64,000 bases of DNA. It comes from Flavobacteriales bacterium (GTDB taxonomy: Bacteria; Bacteroidota; Bacteroidia; Flavobacteriales; Schleiferiaceae). Under the pieces are notes generated by a model, which did not search any database, was not told where the DNA came from, and saw only the letters and a list, made by a program, of their open reading frames with translations. The stretch covers positions 2,237,501-2,301,500 of the forward strand of contig CP051243.1 in NCBI GenBank assembly GCA_017795025.1, in the 5' to 3' direction. A program made the translations under genes and the position numbers. The stretch's first letter is position 1. Each line of letters starts with the position of its first letter. Positions 1 to 9,363 of this stretch are shown piece after piece.

Positions 1-180
1 GGATTGTGTATTGAGGGAATAGGCTTTAACTTAGGCTCCAAGCTAGCTATCTTACAAAAGGAAGAAAGTGTAGCGCTGCTCTTTCATTTAGAGCTCAATG
101 TATTTAGAGGTCAGGCCAGTTTACAAATGCGCGTGCTCGACCTTAAAGCAAACCAAGAATTAAAAGATGAGCATGGATAA
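1..180 (+). CDS. recJ: RecJ single-stranded-DNA exonuclease, C-terminal end (partial)
   Basis: This is the last 59 codons of an open frame that enters from the left edge and ends in TAA at 178-180. The visible peptide contains GIGFNLGSK and later ASLQMRVLDLKAN, which resembles the C-terminal OB-type domain of bacterial RecJ, the 5'-3' single-strand exonuclease of recombination and mismatch repair. The catalytic DHH/DHHA1 domains lie outside the window, so the call rests on the tail only. The following SDR gene starts inside it (14-nt overlap in another frame), which suggests translational coupling. Another OB-domain protein cannot be excluded. Confidence 0.62.
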   Translation, partial: GLCIEGIGFNLGSKLAILQKEESVALLFHLELNVFRGQASLQMRVLDLKANQELKDEHG

Positions 181-931
181 AGGAACTGTTTTTATAACCG
201 GGGCCACCAGTGGCATTGGCAAAGCAACTGCCGAGCGTTTAGCGCAAGAAGGCTATAAATTGATTTTATGCGGCCGACGTGCGGATAGATTGGAAAACCT
301 TAAAGCAGAGTTATCCGTTTCTACTGAGGTGTATAGCCTAGTGTTTGATGTTCGCGACCGTGAAGAAGTAATCCAGCAGATAAACAGTTTACCCGAGGCC
401 TTTCAAAACATTAGCGTACTCATCAACAATGCCGGAAACGCGCATGGCTTAGACCCCATTCAAAATGGCAATTTAGACGATTGGGAAGCGATGATGGACA
501 TTAACGTTAAAGGTTTGCTGTATGTCTCAAAGACCATTATGCCTCGCTTTATTGCCGCTCAAAAAGGGCATATCATTAATATCGGTTCAACCGCAGCTAA
601 GGAAGTTTACCCGAATGGAAACGTGTATTGTGCTTCTAAACATGCGGTAGACGCTATCAATCAAGGCATGCGAATCGACCTCAACAAGCACAATATTAGA
701 GTGGGTGCGATTCACCCCGGAATGGTGGAAACCGAATTTAGTGAGGTCCGATTTAAAGGGGACACCGAAAAAGCCGGGAAGGTTTATAAAGGGTTTAGAC
801 CCTTACAAGCCGAGGATATTGCTGATATCATTTCCTTTGTGATTAGCCGGCCCTATCACGTAAATATTGCCGACCTCGTGGTGATGAGTGTCGATCAGGC
901 CAGTAGCACCATCGTTAATAAAACGACTTAA
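167..931 (+). CDS. SDR-family NAD(P)-dependent oxidoreductase (YdfG-like)
   Basis: A classical short-chain dehydrogenase of 254 residues. The Rossmann motif TGATSGIG is at 11-18, NNAG at 87-90, and the catalytic set is Ser141, Tyr154 and Lys158 (YCASK). The family includes YdfG, which oxidises 3-hydroxy acids and serine with NADP; the real substrate cannot be read from the sequence. There is no signal peptide, so it is cytoplasmic. The start at 167 overlaps the end of recJ by 14 nt; a second ATG six bases later (173) is equally possible. The stop codon overlaps the stop of the convergent M23 peptidase by 4 nt. Confidence 0.9.
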   Translation: MSMDKGTVFITGATSGIGKATAERLAQEGYKLILCGRRADRLENLKAELSVSTEVYSLVFDVRDREEVIQQINSLPEAFQNISVLINNAGNAHGLDPIQNGNLDDWEAMMDINVKGLLYVSKTIMPRFIAAQKGHIINIGSTAAKEVYPNGNVYCASKHAVDAINQGMRIDLNKHNIRVGAIHPGMVETEFSEVRFKGDTEKAGKVYKGFRPLQAEDIADIISFVISRPYHVNIADLVVMSVDQASSTIVNKTT

Positions 932-2262
932 GACTGCTTTTCATTTAAGCTCGCCAAACGAAGCTTGGGCTCATCTGGCTCGGCTAAAGGAAGTTCGAGC
1001 GAATCAATGCGCTTTTTCAAGGGCTTCATGAAGTCCATATAATCAGGCATAAATGCTTCACTGATGGGTTCCGCTTCAGGCAGGTCTTGTCGTAAGGGAT
1101 CCACTTGTTGTCCATTTACCCAAAAGCGATAACATACGTGTGGTCCGGTAGCTAGTCCGGTGCTTCCCACGTAACCAATTACATCCCCTTGACGCACGCG
1201 ACTTCCCTTGCGGATGCCTTTGGCAAACTTGCTCATGTGCAAATATTGGGTGGTGTAGGTACTATTGTGACGCACCTTAACGTAGTTTCCATTTCCACGG
1301 GTGTAGGCCGCTGCGATAACTTCGCCATCGGCGGTAGACATAATGGGCGTACCGTGCGGTGCCGCATAATCGGTTCCTAAATGCGGTTTCACCCTTTTTA
1401 AAACGGGATGAAAACGGCGCGGATTAAAGCGTGAGGAAATTCGGAAGAAATCCAAAGGCGCTTTTAAGAAGGCCTTGCGAAGACTACGCCCTTCCTCATC
1501 AAAATAGTCGCGGTAGGTCGTATCATTATCGTAATAGAAAGAGTAGAAGGAACGATTGCTATGGTGAAAGTTAGCCGCTAAAATGCGACCCATCCCCACC
1601 AATACTGAATCCTGAATGTATTTCTCCTCATAAATGAGTTTGAAGTAATCGCCCGGTTGAATGCGGAAAAAGTCGATGGTCCAAGCATAAACCTTAGACA
1701 GCTCCACCGCGAGGGCTGGAGAGCCTCCTTCTTCGATTAAGCTTTCATATAAAGAGGAGCTAATTACGCCACTGATGGACTTTTCTTTAATCGTTACCTC
1801 TTCCTCTCCCAAGTATACTTCGCCGCTATCTCTTAAATCGAATACCACATAATTAATGGCCGAAGGGCGGTACACCATATAACGGGCTACTTGCGAACTA
1901 TCGCGATTCTCGGCGAAGATGGTGTAGTTTTTTCCGCTGCGAAGGTTCCGTACATCAAATACCTCCTTGTAATTGGTAGCAATGCGGTGAATCATACCGT
2001 AGTCGATACCAAACTCGAGCATGATATTGCTGAAACTTTCCCCATTGGCAATAACATCGTCGATAAGCTCAAAAGAGTCGACGGGTAAACCATAACGAAA
2101 CTGACTTTCGGGAGTTTCAAGGAGAGCGGTTTCTTCGAGGAGTGGCTCGGTAGCCTGACTATCGCTAGCTACAAAACGGTCGAAAACGCCGAGGTTATTT
2201 AATATTAGCAAAGGGGTGGCTAGTACCAAAAGGACTAAAACCAACTTTATCTTTCGCTGCAT
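928..2262 (-). CDS. M23-family metallopeptidase, membrane-anchored
   Basis: A 444-residue cell-wall endopeptidase-like protein. An N-terminal hydrophobic segment (about 5-25) anchors or exports it, a LysM/OapA-like region follows (about 60-250), and the M23 domain covers about 280-395. Zinc-site residues are His294 and Asp298 (HLGTD), with His342 (YLHMS) and His375. The usual HxH pair is HVC here, so Cys377 stands where the third zinc ligand is normally His. Family members cut peptidoglycan cross-links; the Cys may be a lineage trait. It is the last gene of a minus-strand run that starts with leuS, 76 nt after the dioxygenase gene. Confidence 0.9.
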   Translation of the reverse strand: MQRKIKLVLVLLVLATPLLILNNLGVFDRFVASDSQATEPLLEETALLETPESQFRYGLPVDSFELIDDVIANGESFSNIMLEFGIDYGMIHRIATNYKEVFDVRNLRSGKNYTIFAENRDSSQVARYMVYRPSAINYVVFDLRDSGEVYLGEEEVTIKEKSISGVISSSLYESLIEEGGSPALAVELSKVYAWTIDFFRIQPGDYFKLIYEEKYIQDSVLVGMGRILAANFHHSNRSFYSFYYDNDTTYRDYFDEEGRSLRKAFLKAPLDFFRISSRFNPRRFHPVLKRVKPHLGTDYAAPHGTPIMSTADGEVIAAAYTRGNGNYVKVRHNSTYTTQYLHMSKFAKGIRKGSRVRQGDVIGYVGSTGLATGPHVCYRFWVNGQQVDPLRQDLPEAEPISEAFMPDYMDFMKPLKKRIDSLELPLAEPDEPKLRLASLNEKQS

Positions 2263-2338
2263 AGGAGTATTTGACTAGTAGGTGGTTGCAGGGCGGCAAA
2301 TATACAAAGCCCGAGGGTGTAACGAACGCAAAATAAGA

Positions 2339-3334
2339 TTATTGCCGCGCCGCTTCATTTTTCTTTACCTCTTCTAAAACTTCGTGTACCCAAGACTTAC
2401 CCCATTCATCCTTTTCTTGTTGCGTCCACAGTTCGGGATAGAAAATACGTTTTTGGAAACGGGGTGGTAAGTATTTCTGCCAGTTGGTACCCCCGGTTGC
2501 GCGCACATCTGCCGGACGGCGCGCTAAATAAACTACCGAAGTTTTGTAGTGCTGTAAAGGCCAATACACGTTTACATTCAAGTCGAGTAAACGCATCTGA
2601 TCTTTAAGCCCTTGATCCTGCTGCTCTTCTTCCGAGAGTAGTAAATACTTCTGCCACAGATTGGTATGGTAAAACTCCTTGGCATGACGGATAATCATGG
2701 CGGAGTATTTCTTTTCAAACTGCTTTAGGGTTAGGGTCTTATGGCCCGATTCGGCAATGGTGGCGCCTTTCTTCCAGTAGATGTATTCGTACATCTGCTC
2801 AATGCTGGGATCGTGCTCCTGCATAGCATCACGGTGGTCCTTGTCGACCAAGTGAATCATATCCGTAGCACATAGTTCTACCAAACGGTATTGCACCGAC
2901 TGAAAACCGGATGCCGGAATTAAGGACATCCGAAACTTGAGGAATTGATGTCGGTCCATCCCTTGCTCCATGATTCCGAAAGAACGTGTAAGCGCTTCGA
3001 AATAACGATTCACGCGGAGAAGCTTGGTTCGCATCGATTCGGCCGTTGGACTTACTTCATCTGCTAACTGCCGAAACTCATGTAGGGAAAGCTTAAAGTA
3101 CAGCTCCGTGATTTGGTGATACATGATGAAGATCTCCTCATCCGGAATATCGGTGATTGGCGTTTGAAGGGACAAAAGCGTATCGAGGTGTATATAGTCC
3201 CAATAGGTATTGTAATCTTGATACAGCAGACCATCTAAAAAGTCCAGTAATTCCTGGCCACTCGCCTGGTATTTATCGGCCAAACGATTGAGCCGATCCT
3301 GAATATCGGGGGTGATCTTAATATCTTGAGGCAT
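2339..3334 (-). CDS. Tryptophan 2,3-dioxygenase family protein
   Basis: The 331-residue product shows the haem dioxygenase pattern: YHQITELYFK at 72-81 with the distal-type His73, FRMSLIPASGFQS with Arg135, a candidate haem-ligand His262 (LQHYKT) and TGGT at 280-283. Tryptophan 2,3-dioxygenase opens the indole ring to N-formylkynurenine with O2. The Bacteroidota proteins form a divergent branch, and no kynurenine-pathway gene is next to it, so the substrate should be treated as probable only. It is cytoplasmic. It sits 38 nt after the DUF3108 gene in the leuS run. Confidence 0.82.
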   Translation of the reverse strand: MPQDIKITPDIQDRLNRLADKYQASGQELLDFLDGLLYQDYNTYWDYIHLDTLLSLQTPITDIPDEEIFIMYHQITELYFKLSLHEFRQLADEVSPTAESMRTKLLRVNRYFEALTRSFGIMEQGMDRHQFLKFRMSLIPASGFQSVQYRLVELCATDMIHLVDKDHRDAMQEHDPSIEQMYEYIYWKKGATIAESGHKTLTLKQFEKKYSAMIIRHAKEFYHTNLWQKYLLLSEEEQQDQGLKDQMRLLDLNVNVYWPLQHYKTSVVYLARRPADVRATGGTNWQKYLPPRFQKRIFYPELWTQQEKDEWGKSWVHEVLEEVKKNEAARQ

Positions 3335-3372
3335 GGTCTTTAATTTAGCTCTGTAAAGCTAATACAAATGCA

Positions 3373-4185
3373 CTACTTAAGCCGCAATTTGTGGCGAAGA
3401 CCTTTGTAGCCACTCAATTCTACCTTTACGGTACCAATAAATAAGGAAGACTCAATAAGCACTGGAATTTTATTGGCATCATCACTTACGTAGATGGTCA
3501 TGCCCTCCTCTTCTTTAAACACTCTTCCCTCCTGTAATTTGGGACGTAAAGCAAGACAAGGAACCATTCCCCATTTGGTTTTGATATTCTTTCGGCCGAG
3601 GATGAGCAATTTGAAAGGAAACTGCTCGTGATCTAAAAACATGGTAAAGCTTATTTCATCACCTTTCTTAAGCTTGCTGGCGTCCCAAGAACGCGCAAAG
3701 TAAAATGCGCTAATCATATCTTGAGCGTAGGCCTCATAGCTAAACTCCCCCTTGTGTGGGGCTTTACGATCGACCACAGTTTGGGCGTACTGATCAAAAA
3801 TCAAATGTCTTTCAATCTCATAACCACCTTCATTCACATCGCGAATAAACTCCCAGGGCACCATCGCTTCGGCGTCGATATAGCTCTCATAGCGATCGCG
3901 AGTTTTAAAAAACCATTCGGTCATCCCCACCGAACGACCGGTACCCACTACATGGTAACAGGGTCGATTGGCGCGTTTGGCCATTTCCTTTACTTCAAGC
4001 TTGGCGGTTCCCGCTTCAATAAGTCCGTAGCGGATATTGTATTCGAGTACCTCGCCGGGACGGAAGGCCGATTGCCCTAAATCACGAAGTTCATGCACCC
4101 GATTTGCTTGCGGTTCATCTGCCGAAAGGCTAGTCCAAAAACTGAGGGGCACGATACTGAGAAGACTGAGAAAAAGGGATTTCAT
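3373..4185 (-). CDS. DUF3108 domain-containing exported protein
   Basis: The 270-residue protein begins with a typical signal peptide (KSLFLSLLSIVPLSFW) and then a DUF3108-type beta-rich domain with FRPGEVLEYNIRYG near 43-56 and YIDAEAMVPW further on. DUF3108 proteins are periplasmic or outer-membrane associated and of unknown function; the fold resembles lipoprotein or lipid-binding barrels. No catalytic motif is visible. It lies 51 nt downstream of a small membrane-protein gene and 38 nt upstream of the dioxygenase gene on the same strand. Confidence 0.8.
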   Translation of the reverse strand: MKSLFLSLLSIVPLSFWTSLSADEPQANRVHELRDLGQSAFRPGEVLEYNIRYGLIEAGTAKLEVKEMAKRANRPCYHVVGTGRSVGMTEWFFKTRDRYESYIDAEAMVPWEFIRDVNEGGYEIERHLIFDQYAQTVVDRKAPHKGEFSYEAYAQDMISAFYFARSWDASKLKKGDEISFTMFLDHEQFPFKLLILGRKNIKTKWGMVPCLALRPKLQEGRVFKEEEGMTIYVSDDANKIPVLIESSLFIGTVKVELSGYKGLRHKLRLK

Positions 4186-4236
4186 GATTGGTGTTTAGCT
4201 TAAGTATAGCAAACGCAATGCCAGAGCAAATTGGTA

Positions 4237-4488
4237 TTAGAATCCGAAGAGCTCCGATAAAAAACCACGCACGGCTCCGTAAACATCATCGACCGCACTA
4301 TCGTAACCGGGAATTAAGTCGATATGGTAATACTGCTTGATCTCCAAAAGGGCCAAAGCAAATACTACAAACCAAATAATCAGACCGGCTGATTTGAACA
4401 AGTAGGAAAAAGCATCTTGGATTAATAAGCGCTTCTTTTCCTTCTCGTCCTTTCGGCGGGGCAATATGCTCGGTGGTTCCGGTTTCAT
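4237..4488 (-). CDS. Small single-pass membrane protein, unknown function
   Basis: An 83-residue protein not recognised beyond its topology. A charged N-terminus (RRKDEKEKKRLL, about 11-22) precedes one hydrophobic segment at about 36-49 (GLIIWFVVFALALL), then a short tail ending LSELFGF. It follows leuS by 62 nt on the same strand and precedes the DUF3108 gene by 51 nt, so it is probably cotranscribed. Coding status is supported by the positive-inside topology and the tight spacing. Confidence 0.6.
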   Translation of the reverse strand: MKPEPPSILPRRKDEKEKKRLLIQDAFSYLFKSAGLIIWFVVFALALLEIKQYYHIDLIPGYDSAVDDVYGAVRGFLSELFGF

Positions 4489-4550
4489 GCCTCGTAAAGG
4501 TACGAGAAAGGAAAAGCTAGTAAGAAATTTTAATCCCGAAAAGCTGGAGA

Positions 4551-7337
4551 TTAAAGTACAATGTTCACGATGCGACCGGGAACCACAATTACCTTTTTAG
4601 GCGCTTTACCATCTAAATACTGCGCGGTTTTGGCCTCGGCCATTACGGTTTTTTCCACCTCATCCTTAGGCATATCTGCCGGAAGGTTAAGGGTAAAACG
4701 CACTTTCCCGTTAAAGGAAATGGGGTACTTCACCGAACTTTCGACCAAGTACTTCTCTTCATGCTTTGGATAAGGTACTTCATTAATCGAACCCGGATTA
4801 CCCAATCGATTCCAAAGCTCCTCGGCAATATGTGGAGCAAAGGGCGAAATAAGAACCGGCAATACCTCCAATACCCCTCGCTTATTGCATTTCTGATCGG
4901 AAAGTTCATTTACGGCAATCATAAAAGCACTTACCGAAGTATTGAAACTAAAGTTGGCAATGTCCTCATTTAGCTTTTTGATGAGGGTATGGAGGGTTTT
5001 TAATTCCTTCTCGTTCGCATCAGCATCAATCAAATTCCAAGCTCCTCCTTGGTGATAAAGGCGCCAAAGTTTCTTAAGGAAATTGTGCACTCCACTAATC
5101 CCGGCGGTGTTCCAGGGCTTACTTTGTTCTAAAGGCCCGAGGAACATCTCGTATAAGCGAAGGGTATCAGCGCCGTATTGGGCAATGATATCATCGGGGT
5201 TTACCACATTAAATTTGGACTTCGACATTTTCTCTACCTCACGGCTCACTTTGAAACTGCCTTCGAAATCAAATTCGGCCTCCTTTAAATCATCGCGCCA
5301 TTTCTTAAAGGCCTCAATATCCAATTCATCGGAAGCATTCACTAAGCTCACATCTACATGAACCTTGGTGGTTTTATGCTCCTTTGCCTTTTCGGCAGAG
5401 ACATACACGTTGCTGCCCTCGATACGATGAGCAAAAGCCGAGTAGCCTAAAATCATCCCTTGGTTGATCAATTTCTTAAAGGGTTCCTCGCTTTGTAGGT
5501 AACCTTTATCGACCAAGAATTTATGCCAAAAACGGGTGTATAATAAGTGACCGGTAGCATGCTCCGAACCGCCAATATAGAGGTCAACGTTTTGCCAGTA
5601 ATCCAATTTCTCCTGATCGGCAAAAGCCTCCCGATTATGCGGGTCCATATAGCGTAGGTCGTACCAGCTACTGCCCGCCCAACCGGGCATGGTGGTGGTT
5701 TCTAAGGGGTATCCTTCCCCGGCCGGAACCACGCCCTTATCGGGATGATAGCTCCACATCGAAGCCCGCGCTAAAGGCGGCTCTCCATCCTCCGTGGGTA
5801 AAAACTTATCGACCGCTGGAAGTTCTAAAGGCAAATGCTCCTCCTTCACCCGACGGGGCAAGCCATCCACATAGTAAATGGGAATAGGTTCGCCCCAATA
5901 ACGCTGCCGACCAAATACGGCATCACGGAGACGGAAGTTCACTTTTTCGGTGCCTAGCCCTTGTTCCTCAATGGCTTCAATGGCCTTGGCAATGGCCGCT
6001 TGTACCTCCAATCCGTTAAGGAAATCGCTATTCACCAATTTGCCTTCCTTGGCATCGTAGGAAGCTTCGGTTACATTTCCGCCGCTCACCACTTCCAAAA
6101 TGGGCAAATCAAATTTATCGGCGAAAGCCCAATCGCGACTATCATGACCGGGTACAGCCATAACCGCTCCGGTGCCATAGCCGGCTAACACATAATCGGC
6201 AATCCATACCGGAATATCCTCACCACTAAAAGGATGCTTAACATAAGCCCCGGTAAATACACCACTTACCGTTTTTACATCGCTCATGCGATCGCGCTCG
6301 CTCTTTTTTGCGGCGGCTTCCTGATATTCTTTTACGGCCTCTCGCTGTTCCTCGGTCGTTATTTGATCAACCAAATAATGCTCCGGCGCCAAGACCATAA
6401 AGCTTACGCCAAAAATGGTGTCGGGACGAGTGGTAAATACTTCAATTTTTTCATCGTGATCCTTTAAAGCGAAAAACACGCTAGCGCCCTTGGATTTACC
6501 AATCCAGTTGCGTTGCGACTCCTTTAAAGATTCGGACCAATCGATGCGATCTAAACCATAAAGCAAACGATCGGCATAGGCCGTTATACGCATGCTCCAT
6601 TGCATCATTTTTTTCTGGATAACGGGGTGTCCACCGCGCTCGCTAAGGCCGTCTTTTACCTCATCATTGGCCAAAACGGTACCCAAGGCCGGACACCAGT
6701 TAACGGTACTTTCACTGCGGTAAGCCAAGCGGTAATTTTGTAAAATCCGTTCGCGGGTTGCTTCATCATAGCCCTCCCATTCCTCGGGGGTAAAATGCAA
6801 GTCTTCCTCGCAAGCGGCATTTAAACCTTCGCTCCCATTTTTATGGAAATGCCAAACCAGTTCTTCGATAGACTGTGCTTGCTCCTGATCATAATTATAC
6901 CAGGAGTCAAAAAGCTGTAAAAAGATCCACTGTGTCCAATGGTAAAAATTTGGTTCCGAAGTGCGCACCTCCCGACCCCAATCGAAGGCAAAACCAATCC
7001 GGTCGAGTTGTTCCCGGTAGCGCTTAATATTTTGCTCGGTGGTGATGGCCGGATGCTGCCCGGTTTGGATGGCATATTGCTCCGCCGGCAAACCAAAGGA
7101 ATCGTAACCCATGGGGTGGAGCACATTATAACCTTGATGACGCTTATAGCGACTCACAATATCGGAGGCGATATAACCCAAAGGATGCCCCACATGAAGG
7201 CCCGCTCCCGAAGGATAAGGGAACATATCTAAGACGTAGTACTTCGGCTTTTCACTGTTTTCCTCGGCGGCAAAACTTTTCTGACTCGCCCAATAGGCTT
7301 GCCATTTTTTCTCGATTTCTTGAAAATTGTAATCCAT
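4551..7337 (-). CDS. leuS: Leucine--tRNA ligase
   Basis: Class I aminoacyl-tRNA synthetase charging tRNA-Leu in the cytoplasm. With the start chosen here it has 928 residues. The HIGH signature is HVGH at 48-51 (within [15 protein letters not shown]) and KMSKS is at 703-707. The connective editing domain lies between them, with TTRPDTIFG in the expected editing-site region. The start at 7337 gives the usual family N-terminus [16 protein letters not shown]; an in-frame ATG 18 codons earlier would add a basic extension without family support. A -7-like TAATTTCG ends 24 nt before this ATG. It heads a minus-strand run of five genes. Confidence 0.97.
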   Translation of the reverse strand: MDYNFQEIEKKWQAYWASQKSFAAEENSEKPKYYVLDMFPYPSGAGLHVGHPLGYIASDIVSRYKRHQGYNVLHPMGYDSFGLPAEQYAIQTGQHPAITTEQNIKRYREQLDRIGFAFDWGREVRTSEPNFYHWTQWIFLQLFDSWYNYDQEQAQSIEELVWHFHKNGSEGLNAACEEDLHFTPEEWEGYDEATRERILQNYRLAYRSESTVNWCPALGTVLANDEVKDGLSERGGHPVIQKKMMQWSMRITAYADRLLYGLDRIDWSESLKESQRNWIGKSKGASVFFALKDHDEKIEVFTTRPDTIFGVSFMVLAPEHYLVDQITTEEQREAVKEYQEAAAKKSERDRMSDVKTVSGVFTGAYVKHPFSGEDIPVWIADYVLAGYGTGAVMAVPGHDSRDWAFADKFDLPILEVVSGGNVTEASYDAKEGKLVNSDFLNGLEVQAAIAKAIEAIEEQGLGTEKVNFRLRDAVFGRQRYWGEPIPIYYVDGLPRRVKEEHLPLELPAVDKFLPTEDGEPPLARASMWSYHPDKGVVPAGEGYPLETTTMPGWAGSSWYDLRYMDPHNREAFADQEKLDYWQNVDLYIGGSEHATGHLLYTRFWHKFLVDKGYLQSEEPFKKLINQGMILGYSAFAHRIEGSNVYVSAEKAKEHKTTKVHVDVSLVNASDELDIEAFKKWRDDLKEAEFDFEGSFKVSREVEKMSKSKFNVVNPDDIIAQYGADTLRLYEMFLGPLEQSKPWNTAGISGVHNFLKKLWRLYHQGGAWNLIDADANEKELKTLHTLIKKLNEDIANFSFNTSVSAFMIAVNELSDQKCNKRGVLEVLPVLISPFAPHIAEELWNRLGNPGSINEVPYPKHEEKYLVESSVKYPISFNGKVRFTLNLPADMPKDEVEKTVMAEAKTAQYLDGKAPKKVIVVPGRIVNIVL

Positions 7338-7360
7338 GGGTCTTTGGCTAAATCGCAGCG

Positions 7361-7368
7361 CGAAATTA
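7361..7368 (-). promoter_or_regulatory. -7-like element upstream of leuS
   Basis: TAATTTCG on the minus strand matches TAnnTTTG except for one base. Its last base is 24 nt from the leuS ATG at 7337, a distance seen at several other genes here. It lies inside the longer open frame, which argues for the shorter leuS start. No clear TTG -33 element was found. Confidence 0.4.
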
Positions 7369-7456
7369 AAGTCTTTCGCGCGCTTAGCCACAAGGTATCG
7401 CCCTTTAATTGAAGGGAGTACTCAGAAAACGAATGGGAAGAAAGGCGCTTTAAGCC

Positions 7457-8578
7457 TTATGGATTTACATATTGCTGCTTCAAGCGTAAAACGCGCAACA
7501 CTTTCTCATCAATTAAGGCTTCGGATAAGTCCCCTTCCTTTACGGCCTGTACCACCGCATTATAAGCATCGGCCTGCTTTTGGGGAGTACTGGAAAAAAG
7601 CAGAATATCTACGCCGGCTTTTAGGGCGGTTACCACCGCTTGGTCCATAGCGTAATTACTCTCCATGGCCTGCATTTCCATGTCATCGGTAATAATCAAA
7701 CCCTCATAACCTAGGTCCTCCCGAAGGTAATCCAAAATCGTTTTCGAAAGGGTAGCAGGGTAAAGACTATCTACCGCGGGATACATCACGTGGGAGGTCA
7801 TAATCATTTGCGGTTGATACGGCATTAGGTCGGCATAAGTAGTCACCAAGGCTTGCAGGGAATCGGCACTTAAGGGTTCTACCGGTAAACCTTCGTGCGA
7901 GTCCATAGATTGATCGGTATGTCCGGGAAAATGTTTGGGCACCGCAATAATACCGCCTTCGGTGTAGGCCTTTACCATGCTTCCAGCCAAAGCGGGAATG
8001 GCCTCCCTATTTTGCACTCTAAACACTCGCTTAGCTAAAAAGGAGGTGGTATCCTGAATGTATTCTACTACGGGAGCGAAGTTGATATGAATCCCTAAAT
8101 CGCTTAATTCCTTAGCTCTACGCTGGGCAACTGTCGCTGCTTGGCTAGAGGATTGGATGTCCTTTTGGGCGGTAAACTCTTGCATCCCTTCCAGCTTGGC
8201 GCGGGTCACTACCCCACCCTCCTGATCGATGGAAAACCAAAGAGGAATAGCCGGTCCATTACTTAAAGCAGTCGCTTGAATGGTTTCGAGCATCTTCAGC
8301 GTTTGGTCCCGATTGTCCATATTGTACTTCATCAGCAAAACACCGCCCACATTACGCTGCTTAATCATTTTATTGAGGTAATAATTGGGCTCAGGACCGT
8401 AAAAGCCAATCATAAACAACTGCCCTACCTTTTCCTCCAGGCTTAAGCTGGCCAGTACTTCTTCGGCCCCATCTTCCATGGTTATGGGCTGGGCTTCTGC
8501 CATTTGGCTGGGGCTTGGGTTTTGACAAGCACTGAAGAAGAGAAGGGCAAGGAATACGAAGGAAAACTGACGCGACAT
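7457..8578 (-). CDS. Glycoside hydrolase family 3 (NagZ-like) lipoprotein
   Basis: The 373-residue protein has a lipoprotein signal peptide with Cys18 (FSAC). The GH3 N-domain follows with IDQEGG (117-122), KHFPGH (215-220) leading to DSH (226-228), which supplies the general acid/base pair of NagZ-type enzymes, and ITDDM (296-300) where Asp298 is the expected nucleophile. NagZ releases N-acetylglucosamine from muropeptides. The lipid anchor puts this one on the periplasmic side of a membrane, unlike cytoplasmic NagZ of enterobacteria, which is common in Bacteroidota. No C-terminal beta-lactamase domain is present. It is 119 nt upstream of leuS. Confidence 0.9.
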   Translation of the reverse strand: MSRQFSFVFLALLFFSACQNPSPSQMAEAQPITMEDGAEEVLASLSLEEKVGQLFMIGFYGPEPNYYLNKMIKQRNVGGVLLMKYNMDNRDQTLKMLETIQATALSNGPAIPLWFSIDQEGGVVTRAKLEGMQEFTAQKDIQSSSQAATVAQRRAKELSDLGIHINFAPVVEYIQDTTSFLAKRVFRVQNREAIPALAGSMVKAYTEGGIIAVPKHFPGHTDQSMDSHEGLPVEPLSADSLQALVTTYADLMPYQPQMIMTSHVMYPAVDSLYPATLSKTILDYLREDLGYEGLIITDDMEMQAMESNYAMDQAVVTALKAGVDILLFSSTPQKQADAYNAVVQAVKEGDLSEALIDEKVLRVLRLKQQYVNP

Positions 8579-8603
8579 GATATGGATGTGAGATTTAGGA
8601 GCC

Positions 8604-8611
8604 CAAAGGTA
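8604..8611 (-). promoter_or_regulatory. -7 element for the NagZ-like gene
   Basis: TACCTTTG on the minus strand is a full match to TAnnTTTG and ends 26 nt before the ATG at 8578. No obvious TTG -33 element lies 19 nt upstream. Confidence 0.5.
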
Positions 8612-8724
8612 GAACTATTCCCGCCTCTGGAAACTGGCTTTGCTTGCTTATAAATTGCTAGCCAAAGCCATGATTCCCCATGAAGAAAAGCTTATCTTCC
8701 TAAGCTCATCTCAAAGCTCAGTTT

Positions 8725-9306
8725 ATGCTCAACTTCAATAGAATCAAATGGCTGGTAGGCATCCTTTTGGTATTTGCGATTGTTCTGGTCACCAATTTAG
8801 TAGACCGTAAAAACTTCCATAACATTAAGGAGTCGGTAGTTACCATTTACGAGGATCGCATTGTGGCCAGCGACCTGATTTTCCAGCTTTCGAATCTGAT
8901 GCATCAAAAGGAAATTGCTCTATACACGGCCGACAGCGTCCTAAATAAGACGGCGGAGCAAAACGCCCAAATTGACAGGTTGCTAGAGGCTTATCGTCAA
9001 ACCAAAATCACCAAATCGGAGCAAGAGCTCTTCACCCGCTTTGAGGAAAACTACGCCGAGCTAAAGCGTTTGGAGGGGCAGCAAAACAGCAACTTAGCCC
9101 TCGAGAAAATAAAGCGGATTGAAAAAACCCTTTACGACTTATCCCAAATTCAGTTGCAGGAGGGCTATCGACAAAAAACCATGAGTGAGCGGAGTCTGCA
9201 GAGCATCGACCTGTTTACCAAAATTGAAATCGTTTTTCTGGTCCTGATTGCTATCGGCGCCCAAATCTTTATTCTGGTCGGACCTAAAGCAAAAAAAGAA
9301 GCCTAG
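8725..9306 (+). CDS. Orphan four-helix-bundle (MCP ligand-binding type) membrane protein
   Basis: A 193-residue protein with a transmembrane helix near 8-26, a helical extracytoplasmic region rich in Glu, Gln and Lys (about 30-160), and a second transmembrane helix near 166-186. This is the layout of the 4HB_MCP sensor module of chemoreceptors, but there is no HAMP, methylation or kinase-control domain after the second helix; the protein ends PKAKKEA. It may sense a ligand for an unknown partner. No chemotaxis genes are nearby. The next gene begins 57 nt downstream on the same strand. Confidence 0.72.
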   Translation: MLNFNRIKWLVGILLVFAIVLVTNLVDRKNFHNIKESVVTIYEDRIVASDLIFQLSNLMHQKEIALYTADSVLNKTAEQNAQIDRLLEAYRQTKITKSEQELFTRFEENYAELKRLEGQQNSNLALEKIKRIEKTLYDLSQIQLQEGYRQKTMSERSLQSIDLFTKIEIVFLVLIAIGAQIFILVGPKAKKEA

Positions 9307-9363
9307 CCGCCCAAGCCAGCAGTGCTTCGCTTTTGTACCTTTTCATCATCAAACCACTTTAGC

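Noticed and set aside
7338-7391. N-terminal extension of LeuRS
   Set aside because: It is not family-like and contains the -7-like element; the ATG at 7337 gives the expected N-terminus.
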